Notes: a model not told the origin generated them from the letters alone. A DNA stretch of 64,000 nt from Vulcanimicrobiota bacterium (GCA_903970555.1 CAJCJD010000022.1:1-64000); one strand, 5' to 3'. Positions 21,317 to 30,030 are shown, numbered from the stretch's first letter. Numbers and translations are program-made.

Positions 21317-23304
21317 TTGTCGGCACCGCCGGTCATATCGATCATGGCAAGACGGCGCTGGTCAAGGCCTTGACCGGCGTCGATGGCGATCGCCTGAAAG
21401 AAGAAAAAGCGCGCGGCATCACCATCGACCTGGGCTTTGCTTATCTGCCATTGGAAGACGGCTCGGTGGTTGGCTTTATCGATGTGCCCGGACATGAGCG
21501 CTTCGTGCACACCATGCTGGCTGGCGCCAGCGGCATCGATGTTGCGTTGTTGGTGGTGGCGGCCGACGACGGCGTGATGCCGCAAACCCTGGAACATCTG
21601 GCGATCCTGGATCTGTTGCACGTCCAGCGAGGCGTGATCGCGCTAACCAAGGTCGATCTGGCGACGCCCGAACGCTTGGCCGAAGTGCGCGCGCAGATCC
21701 GCGAAGCCACCGCAAACAGCATGCTCAAGGACGCCGACATTCTGCCAGTTTCCTCGACCACCGGCCTGGGTGTCGACGCGCTGCGCGATCGGCTCGCCGT
21801 CGAGGCACGCACGCTCGGCGCGCGAGTCGCCGAGGGGCGATTTCGCCTCGCAGTCGATCGCGTGTTCACGCTGTCCGGCATCGGCGTGGTGGTGACGGGC
21901 ACCGTGCTGTCCGGGGTGGTAAACATCAAGGATCAGGTGCTGATTAGTCCTTCGGGATTAGCGGCACGCGTGCGTTCGATGCATGCGCAGAATCGCGCGG
22001 TAGAGAGTGGCAGGGCGGGGGACCGTTGCGCACTCAACCTCGCCGGCGAAGCCATCACCAAGGATGCGATCCATCGCGGAGATATGGTCGTCGATCCTTT
22101 TCTGCACGAGCCGACCGATCGTATCGACGCGCGCTTGCATCTCTTGCCCAGCGAATCCAGGCCAATCGGCCAATGGTTTCCGGCGCGTCTGCACCATGCA
22201 GCCGTCGAGGTTGGTGCGCGCATCGTATTGCTTGAAGGCGAACAATTGCTGCCCGGACATACGGCGGATATCCAATTGGTGCTAAGCCGGCCGATCGCCG
22301 CTGCGGCACTTGACCGCTTCGTGCTGCGCGACGTTTCCGCCCAGCGCACGATAGGCGGCGGCCAGTTCCTCGACCTGCGTGCACCTTCGCGCCAGCGCCG
22401 CACTGCCGAGCGCGAGGCAGTGCGCGCTGCGCTCTCCATCATCGATCCACAGCAAGCCTTCGCCGCGTTGCTTCAGACGTCGCCGTTCGCGTGGGATCTC
22501 TCGGCATTTACACGAGATCGTGCACTCTCTGCGGCCAAACGCGATGAAATCACCGCAGCACTGTCGCCGGTCGTCTTCGATATCGGCGAGCAACGCACTG
22601 CGATCAACCAGGCGCATTGGCAACGCTTCGTTACTGCCGTGATCGAATGTCTTGAAATGTTCCACGCGACCAACCCCGACCTGCAAGGCATGGGCCGGGA
22701 GAAGCTGCGGTTGGCATTGCAACCCAGGCTGCCTCCTCATGTCTTCGCGCTAGCCCTGCAGCACGAAGACCTTGCTGGACGCGTCGTTCGCGATGGTGCC
22801 TTTGTACGCCTTGCTAGCCACGCCCTGCAGTTGAGCCCGGAGCGCGCGGTGTTATGGCAGGCGATCACCCCGTTACTTGGCGGTGATATCCGCTTCCGCC
22901 CACCGCGGGTGCGCGATATCGCGCAAGTGCTTGGGCGTCCGGAGCAAGAGATCAGAGATCTGATGAAATTCGCGGCACGGCTGGGCCTGGCCGATGAGGT
23001 AGCGCACGACCATTTTTTTCTGCGCACCACCATGCACGAAATGGTACTTATCGCCGCCGACATCGCCGCGCATGCGGCTGACGGTCGGTTTACCGCGGCA
23101 CAGTTCCGCGACAGTCTCGACAATGGTCGAAAGGTCGCGATCCAGATACTGGAGTTTTTTGATCGGCAAGGCGTTACGCTCAACCGCGGCACCTTGCGTA
23201 GAATCCGGTCGGAATATCTCGATTTGTTTGGTCCGGCTGCGACCGCGTTGCATGATGGAAGAGAATCGTCCCCGGTGGGGCGTCCGGACTTCAAATCCGG
23301 GTGA
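21313..23304 (+). CDS. selB: Selenocysteine-specific elongation factor SelB
   Basis: EF-Tu-like GTPase that carries Sec-tRNA(Sec) to UGA codons by binding the SECIS. The 663-aa product begins with the G1 loop [13 protein letters not shown], followed by G2 GITIDLGF, G3 DVPGHE and G4 LTKVD. Two beta-barrel domains follow, then a C-terminal series of winged helices that bind SECIS RNA (about 380-640). The ATG at 21313 overlaps the selA stop; the frame stays open upstream inside selA, but the G1 position fixes the start. The last 16 codons ([15 protein letters not shown]) are encoded by the tRNA-Sec gene itself: the CDS ends with TGA at 23302-23304, 48 bases inside selC. Confidence 0.95.
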   Translation: MIVGTAGHIDHGKTALVKALTGVDGDRLKEEKARGITIDLGFAYLPLEDGSVVGFIDVPGHERFVHTMLAGASGIDVALLVVAADDGVMPQTLEHLAILDLLHVQRGVIALTKVDLATPERLAEVRAQIREATANSMLKDADILPVSSTTGLGVDALRDRLAVEARTLGARVAEGRFRLAVDRVFTLSGIGVVVTGTVLSGVVNIKDQVLISPSGLAARVRSMHAQNRAVESGRAGDRCALNLAGEAITKDAIHRGDMVVDPFLHEPTDRIDARLHLLPSESRPIGQWFPARLHHAAVEVGARIVLLEGEQLLPGHTADIQLVLSRPIAAAALDRFVLRDVSAQRTIGGGQFLDLRAPSRQRRTAEREAVRAALSIIDPQQAFAALLQTSPFAWDLSAFTRDRALSAAKRDEITAALSPVVFDIGEQRTAINQAHWQRFVTAVIECLEMFHATNPDLQGMGREKLRLALQPRLPPHVFALALQHEDLAGRVVRDGAFVRLASHALQLSPERAVLWQAITPLLGGDIRFRPPRVRDIAQVLGRPEQEIRDLMKFAARLGLADEVAHDHFFLRTTMHEMVLIAADIAAHAADGRFTAAQFRDSLDNGRKVAIQILEFFDRQGVTLNRGTLRRIRSEYLDLFGPAATALHDGRESSPVGRPDFKSG

Positions 23305-23352
23305 GGCAGTCAGACTGTCTCGGGTGGGTTCGACTCCCACTCTCTTCCGCCA
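23257..23352 (+). tRNA. selC: tRNA-Sec, anticodon TCA
   Basis: A 96-nt tRNA with encoded CCA. The 8-bp acceptor stem GGAAGAGA/TCTCTTCC is perfect and followed by discriminator G. The anticodon arm is CCGGA-CTTCAAA-TCCGG with anticodon TCA at 23291-23293. There is a long variable arm (GAGGCAGT...ACTGTCTC) and a T-arm GTGGG-TTCGACT-CCCAC. The 8+5 acceptor/T-stem architecture, long extra arm and TCA anticodon are diagnostic of bacterial selenocysteine tRNA. Its first 48 bases overlap the 3' end of selB. Its 3' end is the probable integration site of the island that follows. Confidence 0.97.
23338..23352 (+). other. Putative attL core (3' end of selC)
   Basis: CACTCTCTTCCGCCA forms the T-arm/acceptor 3' end of tRNA-Sec. 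A copy lacking one T is at the other end of the island. Tyrosine integrases of the P4 type use exactly this part of tRNA genes. Confidence 0.6.
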
Positions 23353-23852
23353 ACGAAGTAAATTAAGTTGTTGATTTAACGCAACTTATTTGAAATATGT
23401 GGCGGCTGGTATGCCATTGGGTGTGCCGGCCGTTGTTGCTACTGGCTAAAACTCATTGCACTCGGTTACGAACTTTACTGCCACGTTCGGATGAGAGATC
23501 GAAGCAACTATGGTAATGGCCAAATCGGTAACTTCCAGCAAGGCAAGGTGGTCGGCGGACTTTTCCGTGGCTGAGTAGTTGCTGGGTAATAGATCTCGCG
23601 TTGTTTTCAGTAAATGCCCAACCCTACGGGTAGGCGCCGGTCAGGCCACGAGCTTCATCACTTCGTTCCACGCCTGATGCTTGCCTGGGCTACCCCGCCG
23701 AGCCGCCATGCCGTATCGTCTTCATGCATGTGCCACGACCGAGAGCCGCTGCGCGCTCACGGGCAATGAGCAGACAGCAATAACGAGCATCCATAGGTGT
23801 ATGCCGGCATGACACGCGGCAACTTCTCGCTGGTTATGATGGAAAACGGGAG
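23353..23852. other. Left-end non-coding stretch of the island
   Basis: About 500 bases with no gene I can support. It holds the arm-type motif at 23409-23427. A short minus-strand frame (about 23642-23709, 22 codons, MAARRGSPGKHQAWNEVMKL) looks like a gene tail left by recombination, but I cannot name it. The end of the stretch is the leader of the GHKL gene. Confidence 0.4.
23409..23427. repeat. Possible integrase arm-type site, left end
   Basis: GTATGCCATTGGGTGTGCC, which matches 16 of 19 bases of the motif at 56228-56246 next to the integrase start. The paired location at both island ends suggests integrase-binding arm sites. Confidence 0.4.
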
Positions 23853-26213
23853 ATGAGTTTGACTAAAAAGGACAGTCTGCACTTCGATGTCAGCACGGGC
23901 CTCAAGCGTGTGCTGGGTCGCGAGCTCATTACCGATGACGAGGTCGCGATCTTCGAACTCGTCAAGAATTCTTTCGACGCCAGCGCGGACAGTGTGCAGC
24001 TTTACTTCGGTGACGGCATGATCGTCATCGCGGACAACGGCTCCGGCATGACCTATGAAGATCTGACGAACAAATGGTTGTTTGTTGCTTACTCGTCCAA
24101 GCGCGTAGACGGCTCCGCAGATGACTTCCGCAACATCGCCGCCGAGCGCCGCCACTATGCAGGAAGCAAGGGTATAGGCCGCTTCTCATCTGATCGCCTG
24201 GGAGAGGAGGTCATCATACAAAGCCGCCCTCAGGGCCGTGCCAAGGCCGTCCATCGGCTGACCGTCGATTGGGAGCTATTCGAGAAGGACGCAAAGGAGC
24301 ATTTCGAGAACGTTCCCGTCCGCTACGCGGAAGAAGACGCGTTCCAACTTCCGCGCGAGCTACGCAAGTTCGAGTCGACGCTTAAGCATGGCACTGCGAT
24401 CACTATCCAACGGCTGAGACGGCCATGGCCGCGACAGCGCATCCTGAATTTGAAGGCGTCGCTAGCCAAGTTGATCAACCCGTTTGGAGAGGAGACCGAC
24501 GGCTTTGGCATTCACATCACAGCACCGGCCGAGGCAGCAGAAGACAAGCGGCTCATCGCCTTGCATGCCAAGGAAGGCGAGAAGCCGCTGCCTAAGGATC
24601 TAGTCAACGGCCAGATCGGCAATTTCATCTTCAGCACACTGCAGGACAAGACGACGTTCATTCGGGTGACCATCGACGCTAAGGAGCTGCACACGACGCT
24701 TACGGACCGTGGTGAGGTCATTTACCGCATTGCCGAACCGAACCCGTACGAGCGTCTGGCGTCGGCCGAGTTTAAGTGCGAGATCTATTATCTCAACCAA
24801 TCAGCGAAGGCCACGTTCACTCGGCGTGTGGGCTTACCGTCTGTGCAGTTCGGATCAGTTTTCCTTTTTAGGAACAACTTCCGCGTCTACCCGATCGGCG
24901 AAGACGGGAATGACTGGTTCGGCTTCGATCGCCGCAAACAGCAAGGCTATGCACGCTTTCTGGGCACTCGCGAAATTATTGGACGCGTTGACGTATCCGG
25001 GTCGGATGAAGACTTTCAGGAAGCATCAAGCCGCAACCAAGGTCTGATCGAAACACCCGCGGTCGAGCAGTTGCACAAAGCAGTGATGGAGCATTGCCTA
25101 AAGCGATTGGAAAAGTACGTCGTCCCGGTATCTTGGACCGACAAGGCCGATGCGAACACCGACGACCTTTCTCGCCTGATGACGGACCCGGGACGCGCAC
25201 GTGTGTCCTCGGCGGTCGCCAACCTCGTAGATAACGACAAGGTGCGTTTGATCGAGTACAGCAAGCGGCTCGTTGACCTGATCAACGAGCGCTCCAGCGA
25301 TTTTGAGACATCCCTGGTCAGTCTGCGCGCGATTGCCGAGAAAACGAACGACAAGAAGTTGCTTGCTAAGCTCGATGCAGCCGAACGTCGCTTCGACGAT
25401 CTCAAGAAATCTGAAGCAGATGCACGGCGCGTGGCAGACAAGGCGCTGGCAGTAGCCGAAGCCGCAAACCAGCGCGCAGCCACGGCAGAAGCAGAGGTGG
25501 AAACGGAGCGGCGGCGCGCGCACTTCCTGGAATCCTTCGTCACAGTGGATGCCGCCACGATCCTGAACCTTCATCATCAGGTAACGATCTATGCCGTCGA
25601 CATCGCACAGCAGATCGAGAACTTTCTGATCGAGACTGCCGGAAAGACATCGATTCCGCGCGAAACTGTTCTCAAGACGCTGGAGCAGATGGCCTTCCTC
25701 AACAGGAAGGTCATGTCGGTGACGAAGTTCGCGGCGAAAGCGAACTTCAAGTTGGACTCCGAAAAGATCGAGACCGACCTCGCCTCGTTCATCTACGACT
25801 ACATCGAACAGATTGCCCGTACCACAGGCAGCGCGCGACTGCAGATCACGGCCGAGAACGAGCACCCTGGCATAAAGCTGCGCTTCAACCCGATTGACGC
25901 GTCGATCATTGTTGACAACCTGATCAGCAACGCGAGGAAGGCCAAGGCGTCTCGCATCAAGTTCGTCCTGACGCAGGAGGACAAGAACAGCCTAACAATC
26001 CATGTGAGTGACAACGGCCGCGGTCTGGCCCCCGGCACAAACCGCTCGCGTATTTTTGAGATGGGCTATACAACCACGCAAGGCTCAGGCCTCGGCCTCT
26101 ATCATGTTCGGCAGGCCCTCGGAGAAATGGGGGGCAGCATCGAACTCGACGATCAAGTGGAAAAGGGCCTGGGACTCATTATTAAGATCGCCGCGAAGGG
26201 GAGAAGCGCGTGA
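23853..26213 (+). CDS. Dual GHKL ATPase / histidine-kinase-like protein (candidate defence sensor)
   Basis: No named family is recognised for the whole protein. The 786 aa show two complete Bergerat ATP sites. The N-terminal one is of Hsp90/MORC/MutL style: ELVKNSFDA (N39, D42), DNGSGM (61-66) and GSKGIGRF (104-111), followed by an S5-like region ending about residue 400 (FRVYP, 343-347; ASSRNQGLIE, 391-400). Next come a helical linker and a coiled coil (about 495-565), then a helical hairpin with LNLHHQ (H574/H575) resembling a kinase dimerisation domain, and a second ATPase: DNLISNARKA (N689, N693), DNGRGL (720-725) and GSGLGLYHV (744-752). There is no signal peptide or membrane segment, so it is cytosolic. 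The ATG at 23853 has GGGAG immediately before it; TTG at 23859 has better spacing. It overlaps the receiver gene by four bases. The role in phage defence is inference from architecture and neighbours. Confidence 0.75.
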   Translation: MSLTKKDSLHFDVSTGLKRVLGRELITDDEVAIFELVKNSFDASADSVQLYFGDGMIVIADNGSGMTYEDLTNKWLFVAYSSKRVDGSADDFRNIAAERRHYAGSKGIGRFSSDRLGEEVIIQSRPQGRAKAVHRLTVDWELFEKDAKEHFENVPVRYAEEDAFQLPRELRKFESTLKHGTAITIQRLRRPWPRQRILNLKASLAKLINPFGEETDGFGIHITAPAEAAEDKRLIALHAKEGEKPLPKDLVNGQIGNFIFSTLQDKTTFIRVTIDAKELHTTLTDRGEVIYRIAEPNPYERLASAEFKCEIYYLNQSAKATFTRRVGLPSVQFGSVFLFRNNFRVYPIGEDGNDWFGFDRRKQQGYARFLGTREIIGRVDVSGSDEDFQEASSRNQGLIETPAVEQLHKAVMEHCLKRLEKYVVPVSWTDKADANTDDLSRLMTDPGRARVSSAVANLVDNDKVRLIEYSKRLVDLINERSSDFETSLVSLRAIAEKTNDKKLLAKLDAAERRFDDLKKSEADARRVADKALAVAEAANQRAATAEAEVETERRRAHFLESFVTVDAATILNLHHQVTIYAVDIAQQIENFLIETAGKTSIPRETVLKTLEQMAFLNRKVMSVTKFAAKANFKLDSEKIETDLASFIYDYIEQIARTTGSARLQITAENEHPGIKLRFNPIDASIIVDNLISNARKAKASRIKFVLTQEDKNSLTIHVSDNGRGLAPGTNRSRIFEMGYTTTQGSGLGLYHVRQALGEMGGSIELDDQVEKGLGLIIKIAAKGRSA

Positions 26214-27133
26214 GGCTCGATTTCAACGTGCTGTGGGTGGATGACCAACCCGACAGAGTTGCCGCGCAGATCAAGAGGATCGCGTTGCGAATGGCTGACG
26301 AGGGTTTCGAATTCAAGCCCCGACAATGCATTACGATTGAGGAGATGGAACAAGCTATTTCCGATGACGTTTTCACAGACGAGGTAGACCTTATCCTAGT
26401 GGATTGGGATCTTGGCAAAGACGTTCATGGCGAGGACGCGATCGAGCGTATCCGTCAGATTGTCCAGTACAAGGATGTGGTCTTCTATTCTGGGCAGGCG
26501 ACAGTTATCGAGTTGCGGCAGAAGGCCTTCGACAAGAAATTGGAGGGGATCTATTGCGCCAGTCGCGATGATCTGGTCGAAGAGGTGGTCGGCGTCTTCG
26601 ACTCCCTCATTAAAAAGGTTCTCGACCTCGATCACACTCGCGGCATCGTCATGGGCGCCACCAGCGATATTGACCACATGGTTAATACTTGTCTGACACT
26701 GGCGCACGACAAGCTCGATGGCGAGGGTAAAGCCAAATTTATCAAGGAAGCACTGACGCGCGTGGCGGAACAGGTGCAGAGTCTCACCAAGTTAGGCGAG
26801 AAGCTCCGGTCCGCGCCGAGCGTTGAAGCTCTATTCAAAGCGCACATACTTTTCACGTCGGACCATCGCCTGCGCATGCTAGCGAGCATCTTAGCTATGG
26901 ATGAGTTCGCGACGCACTCAACTGGTGTGGCGACTGTCAAATCGTATCGCGATGGCGTTGTTAGTAACCGCAACACTCTCGGGCATGCTGTCTTGGTTCC
27001 TCAAGGTAAGCCTAGCAGCGTCGTCGATGACGCCGGCAAGGTTGTCGACATCGCCCAGATGCGCGAGCTTCGCAAATTGATTTTGAGCTTACGTGCGGAT
27101 TTCCGCGCTTTGCTGGACGCCATGCAGGCGTGA
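26210..27133 (+). CDS. Receiver-domain protein with helical, HEPN-like C-terminus
   Basis: The likely partner of the GHKL protein, whose stop it overlaps (GTGA; start at 26210). The N-terminal 125 aa form a response-regulator receiver fold: acidic pair D11/D12 (WVDDQ), likely phospho-acceptor D65 (LVDWDL), and S94 in the switch position (VFYSG). The usual conserved Lys after strand 5 is not evident (IYCASRDD). The C-terminal half (about 130-307) is predominantly helical with no DNA-binding wing or HTH that I can recognise. It contains R254-N-T-L-G-H259, which fits the R-x4-H motif (polar residue after Arg) of HEPN ribonucleases. The 3' end overlaps the convergent methyltransferase gene by 45 bases. 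An effector RNase controlled by the receiver is an inference; it could also be a non-catalytic signalling domain. Confidence 0.65.
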   Translation: MRLDFNVLWVDDQPDRVAAQIKRIALRMADEGFEFKPRQCITIEEMEQAISDDVFTDEVDLILVDWDLGKDVHGEDAIERIRQIVQYKDVVFYSGQATVIELRQKAFDKKLEGIYCASRDDLVEEVVGVFDSLIKKVLDLDHTRGIVMGATSDIDHMVNTCLTLAHDKLDGEGKAKFIKEALTRVAEQVQSLTKLGEKLRSAPSVEALFKAHILFTSDHRLRMLASILAMDEFATHSTGVATVKSYRDGVVSNRNTLGHAVLVPQGKPSSVVDDAGKVVDIAQMRELRKLILSLRADFRALLDAMQA

Positions 27134-28393
27134 GTGCACTTTGCGGTCGCGTTCGGCCGCAACCGTGTGCTTGGTCCTAAGCAGATCCGCCAGAGCCTCG
27201 CCGATCGCGCGTGCGACTAGCGGCGGCACTGCGTTAGCCACTTGCGTGAAGCGAGGCACTTCTTGCCTGCGAAGGTGACCGCCGGTCGTGTACTTACCCT
27301 GGAAGGAGTACCAGTCAGGGAAAGTCTGTAGCCGCGCGTTCTCCCGAACCGTCAATGTGCGTGGCTCCGAATAGTGAAGCAGATCGTCGGGCATGCTCGT
27401 GATCGTCGGCGACGGGCGATCAGGATCGAGCACACGCAGAGCCAGTTTCTTGAGCCCGAAGCGCGCCCGCATTTCAGCCCCAATGCTGACATTCAGACGG
27501 CCTTTGGCGTGGCTCAGCTTAATGATCTCCTTGAAGCGGCGTGCAATGTCGTCGGCGTGACGCGCCAGACGTAGGTCGGCGGGAACTTTGCACCCTGCAT
27601 TCATCAGCTTTTGGTAACGAGTGAGCGGACCGGCGTAACGGGTTTCCTCGAAGCCCTTGCTCTCCGTTGATGGCTGCGTGCCGCTTCGACCAACCTCAAG
27701 ATCAGAAATCGCCGCTTCCGACGAGACCGGGGCTGTCAGACGCAGGGAACGTAAGAATGAGGGAAGGCGACTTTGCAGGTGTACGAAGGGGTTCGGTACA
27801 TTCAATTCAGAGCGGAAAGCGAGAACGAAGTAGCGTGTGCGCGCCTGTGGCACGCCGAAGATGGATAGATCGAGCAACTGCTCATGGACCGTATACGCGT
27901 CAGACAGTCTCGTTTTGAGTGCCTGCGAAAAATTCTTAATCTCCTCGCCGGCGCTGAAATCGAGCGTGAAGCCTCGGACGTTCTCGATCAAGACCGCTTT
28001 TGGCTTGATGATGTCGACCAAGTTCAAATAAGAGGCAAACAGCTGATTGCGGGGATCATCGTGCTTGCGTCGCCCCGCGCTGGAAAAGCCTTGGCACGGT
28101 GGCCCGCCGACTAGCACGTCTATGCTTCCGGAGATTTCTTCGAGCTGTTCTCGATAGTTGCTCAGAAGCTCGACGATGCCGATCGGTTCTTTTGGGAGCC
28201 ACCGTGGCCAGACGTACTTGTGCGGCGAACCCTTCGCCAACAGGTTTGCCTTGAGCGTGGCGAATGCGAACTTGTCGCGCTCGATCGCAAAGCGGCCAGT
28301 CCAGCCAGCCTGCATTAACCCTAGGGAAAGACCACCGCACCCAGCGAAGGCGTCGATAAAAGTCAGTGGCTTAGTGGAAGTTCGCGGCATCAT
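27089..28393 (-). CDS. DNA (cytosine-5) methyltransferase
   Basis: Methylates cytosine at C5 in a target sequence that cannot be read from the protein. The 434 aa contain the ordered C5-MTase motifs: I (DAFAGCGGLSLG, about residue 14), IV (GGPPCQGFSSAG, catalytic Cys), VI (ENVRGF), VIII (QARTRYFV) and X (QVANAVPPLVARAIGEAL). The variable target-recognition region lies between about 200 and 340. The start is 28393 or the adjacent ATG at 28390. It converges on the receiver gene, with a 45-base 3' overlap. No restriction endonuclease gene adjoins it, so it is either an orphan or the modification arm of an unusual system with the GHKL/receiver pair. Confidence 0.93.
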   Translation of the reverse strand: MMPRTSTKPLTFIDAFAGCGGLSLGLMQAGWTGRFAIERDKFAFATLKANLLAKGSPHKYVWPRWLPKEPIGIVELLSNYREQLEEISGSIDVLVGGPPCQGFSSAGRRKHDDPRNQLFASYLNLVDIIKPKAVLIENVRGFTLDFSAGEEIKNFSQALKTRLSDAYTVHEQLLDLSIFGVPQARTRYFVLAFRSELNVPNPFVHLQSRLPSFLRSLRLTAPVSSEAAISDLEVGRSGTQPSTESKGFEETRYAGPLTRYQKLMNAGCKVPADLRLARHADDIARRFKEIIKLSHAKGRLNVSIGAEMRARFGLKKLALRVLDPDRPSPTITSMPDDLLHYSEPRTLTVRENARLQTFPDWYSFQGKYTTGGHLRRQEVPRFTQVANAVPPLVARAIGEALADLLRTKHTVAAERDRKVHSRLHGVQQSAEIRT

Positions 28394-28454
28394 CTCTCGG
28401 TTCTAAGTTGTTCGTGGAGGTGCCCTGATTCATTATGCCCATTGCTGTGGGTGA

Positions 28455-28649
28455 CGGCCAGATCACATAGGTGGCCCATGCCACGGCACACAGGGATTCG
28501 ACCGCCTGATTCTGGGACTGGCAGCCGACCTTATCGCAGCGTTGTTCGACGACCCATCTCCTGAGGAGCGAGCCGAGTTCTAGAGTCTATTTTCGAAGGT
28601 CCTGGACTCACTATGGGCCCGCGGCATCGATGTCCGTGCCCTAGGGTGA
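28455..28649 (+). pseudogene. Decayed gene fragment of unknown function
   Basis: In one frame the stretch reads a helical, acidic peptide (GFDRLILGLAADLIAALF...PSPEERAEF), a TAG at 28581, then continues plausibly (SLFSKVLDSLWARGIDVRAL) to TGA at 28647. It has no start codon in a good context. It looks like the broken tail of a gene; the family is not recognised. Confidence 0.3.
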
Positions 28650-28659
28650 CGCCGGGGAT

Positions 28660-28711
28660 GACCACAGACCGAGGCCACCCAGATCAAGCTGGGCGGCCTC
28701 GATGTGTGGTC
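28660..28711. terminator. Long hairpin downstream of a decayed gene
   Basis: GACCACA...CGAGGCC-A-CCCAG, loop ATCAAG, CTGGG-C-GGCCTCG...TGTGGTC: about 19 paired bases with small internal loops. There is no T-run. Possible terminator or recombination-related hairpin between the methyltransferase leader and the lipoprotein gene. Confidence 0.4.
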
Positions 28712-28741
28712 ACGACATGAAGAAATTATCAGTCTCGGGAC

Positions 28742-28776
28742 AAGTCCTCGCCACTCCGTAAGGGCGGCGAGGACTT
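28742..28776. terminator. Hairpin after the lipoprotein gene
   Basis: AAGTCCTCGCC pairs perfectly with GGCGAGGACTT across a 13-base loop, 27 bases beyond the stop of the minus-strand lipoprotein gene. No T-tract follows, so it is a weak or factor-assisted terminator. Confidence 0.45.
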
Positions 28777-28802
28777 AGCTCCTTATCAGGAAACAAGGAA
28801 GC

Positions 28803-29537
28803 CTAGGGTTTGTACATGTCGAAATACGTCGGATTATTCCCGACCATGAGTCGTACTGGATACCAAGGGTTTCCTCCATAGCTCCTGTGCAGAACCTGCC
28901 CACTACTCATAGTCAGGTCAAAGCCGGCGAAGATCAGTGTGGTGCCGCTATCATTGACTACCCACTGGTAGATGTCCGTGATCCCGGTGACGTACCCCAG
29001 CGACTTGAGTCGATCGATGTCAGCTTGCGTTCTGTTCTGAATGTCAGCCAGGTTTTGCGATTCATTTGCCAGAGCTTGTTGGTAGTTCCTCTGCTCATCG
29101 GCAATATCTTGCTTGCACCGCACGAGATCCCCGCAGCCACCTTCATCCATGATCTTTTGCGCATTGGCGATCCGTTGCGGCTCTTTCGCCAGATTGTCAC
29201 GAAATCCTTGCTGATCGAGCTGGATTCGTTGAGCTAGCTGTTCAAGCTCTTTCTGCTGCTCCTGCTGATACGGAGCATTGTCCATGTTGAGGACGCATTG
29301 ATACTCAATGATCGTGCGGTCTCGATCATCCTTCGATTCTTTCCACGATACCGAGTCGCATGCCTTGCGATGGTCGAAAACCTGACCAATCGTGTACGAG
29401 GTGCCATCAATTACCTGATCTTTGAGGCTGGATATATCCCCGTTCGTGCAGCCAGCAAGACCAATGCCTATTACAACAACAGGCATCTTCGTTAGAACAG
29501 ACGACACGGACCGCAATTTCTGGTTTGGTTGTTTCAT
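28803..29537 (-). CDS. Predicted lipoprotein with coiled coil, unknown function
   Basis: No family recognised. The start at 29537 is chosen because AGGGG lies seven bases upstream and it opens a proper lipoprotein signal: MKQPNQKLRS, hydrophobic core VVVIGIG, lipobox LAGC with Cys about residue 30. The mature part has two Cys-containing segments (KACDSVSW and EYQCVL), then a Gln/Glu-rich coiled coil (about 90-180) containing a further Cys pair (GGCGDLVRC), and a C-terminal beta-like region (GTTLIFAGFDLTMSSGQV...). The 244-aa protein is divergent from an XRE regulator, with palindromic TATAC/GTATA sites between them, so it is likely regulated by it. It could be an envelope-stress or exclusion lipoprotein. 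Confidence 0.6.
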   Translation of the reverse strand: MKQPNQKLRSVSSVLTKMPVVVIGIGLAGCTNGDISSLKDQVIDGTSYTIGQVFDHRKACDSVSWKESKDDRDRTIIEYQCVLNMDNAPYQQEQQKELEQLAQRIQLDQQGFRDNLAKEPQRIANAQKIMDEGGCGDLVRCKQDIADEQRNYQQALANESQNLADIQNRTQADIDRLKSLGYVTGITDIYQWVVNDSGTTLIFAGFDLTMSSGQVLHRSYGGNPWYPVRLMVGNNPTYFDMYKP

Positions 29538-29615
29538 TGAATTACCCCTGTTTGCTTGATGAAGAAATACGGAAAAGGCTGTGCTTGGCCCGCTGCCTGA
29601 GAGGCCGCGTCGCTT

Positions 29616-29660
29616 GATATATACTGCAACGGTATAGACTACTGCGCTAGAGGTATATGG
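29616..29660. promoter_or_regulatory. Divergent promoter/operator between lipoprotein and XRE genes
   Basis: TATAC-TGCAACG-GTATA (29620-29636) is an inverted repeat with 5-base arms. A further GTATAT half-site lies at 29653-29658. The position, about 40-80 bases before the XRE start and about 85 before the lipoprotein start, fits an autoregulatory operator. Confidence 0.45.
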
Positions 29661-29697
29661 GCCATGCTGTCTGGGGTTCAGCCACCATTGCCCTTGC

Positions 29698-30030
29698 TTG
29701 ACCAAGTCCGTCACAGCCATCTTTGCGAAGCGTCTGAAGGCGGCCCGCGCCATACGTGGGCTGTCGCAACGAGCGCTGGGAGGACTTGTGACGGATGACA
29801 AGGCCAACGGTGGTGTCCGGATCAATCGCTACGAGCAAGAGGTCAATCGAGCGGACATGGATACGGCAGCAGCGCTTGCACAGGCGCTGGAGGTGCCCTT
29901 GGCATACCTCTTCGCCGAAGAGGACGATCAGGCGGAAATGCTGCTGGCATTCGCTAAGCTTTCTAAGAGTGCGCGATCCAAGCTGCTTGATCTGGCCAAG
30001 CAAATGGCTGCTGAGAAAGCGAAAAAGTAG
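29698..30030 (+). CDS. XRE-family helix-turn-helix regulator
   Basis: Small cytosolic DNA-binding protein, 110 aa. Residues 8-70 match the Cro/C1-type HTH: FAKRLKAARAIRGLSQRALGG, then VRINRYEQEVNRADMDTAAALAQALEVPLAYLF. A short acidic and then basic C-terminal tail follows (QMAAEKAKK). There is an insertion between helix 2 and the recognition helix (TDDKANGG) compared with the usual family. The start is TTG at 29698; no in-frame ATG gives a better N-terminus. It probably controls itself and the divergent lipoprotein gene. Confidence 0.82.
   Translation: MTKSVTAIFAKRLKAARAIRGLSQRALGGLVTDDKANGGVRINRYEQEVNRADMDTAAALAQALEVPLAYLFAEEDDQAEMLLAFAKLSKSARSKLLDLAKQMAAEKAKK

Noticed and set aside
27089-28802. 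Restriction endonuclease partner for the C5 methyltransferase
   Set aside because: No ORF on either side shows a nuclease motif; the neighbours are the receiver gene and non-coding DNA with a decayed fragment. The PLD-like gene is 3.5 kb away beyond an IS.
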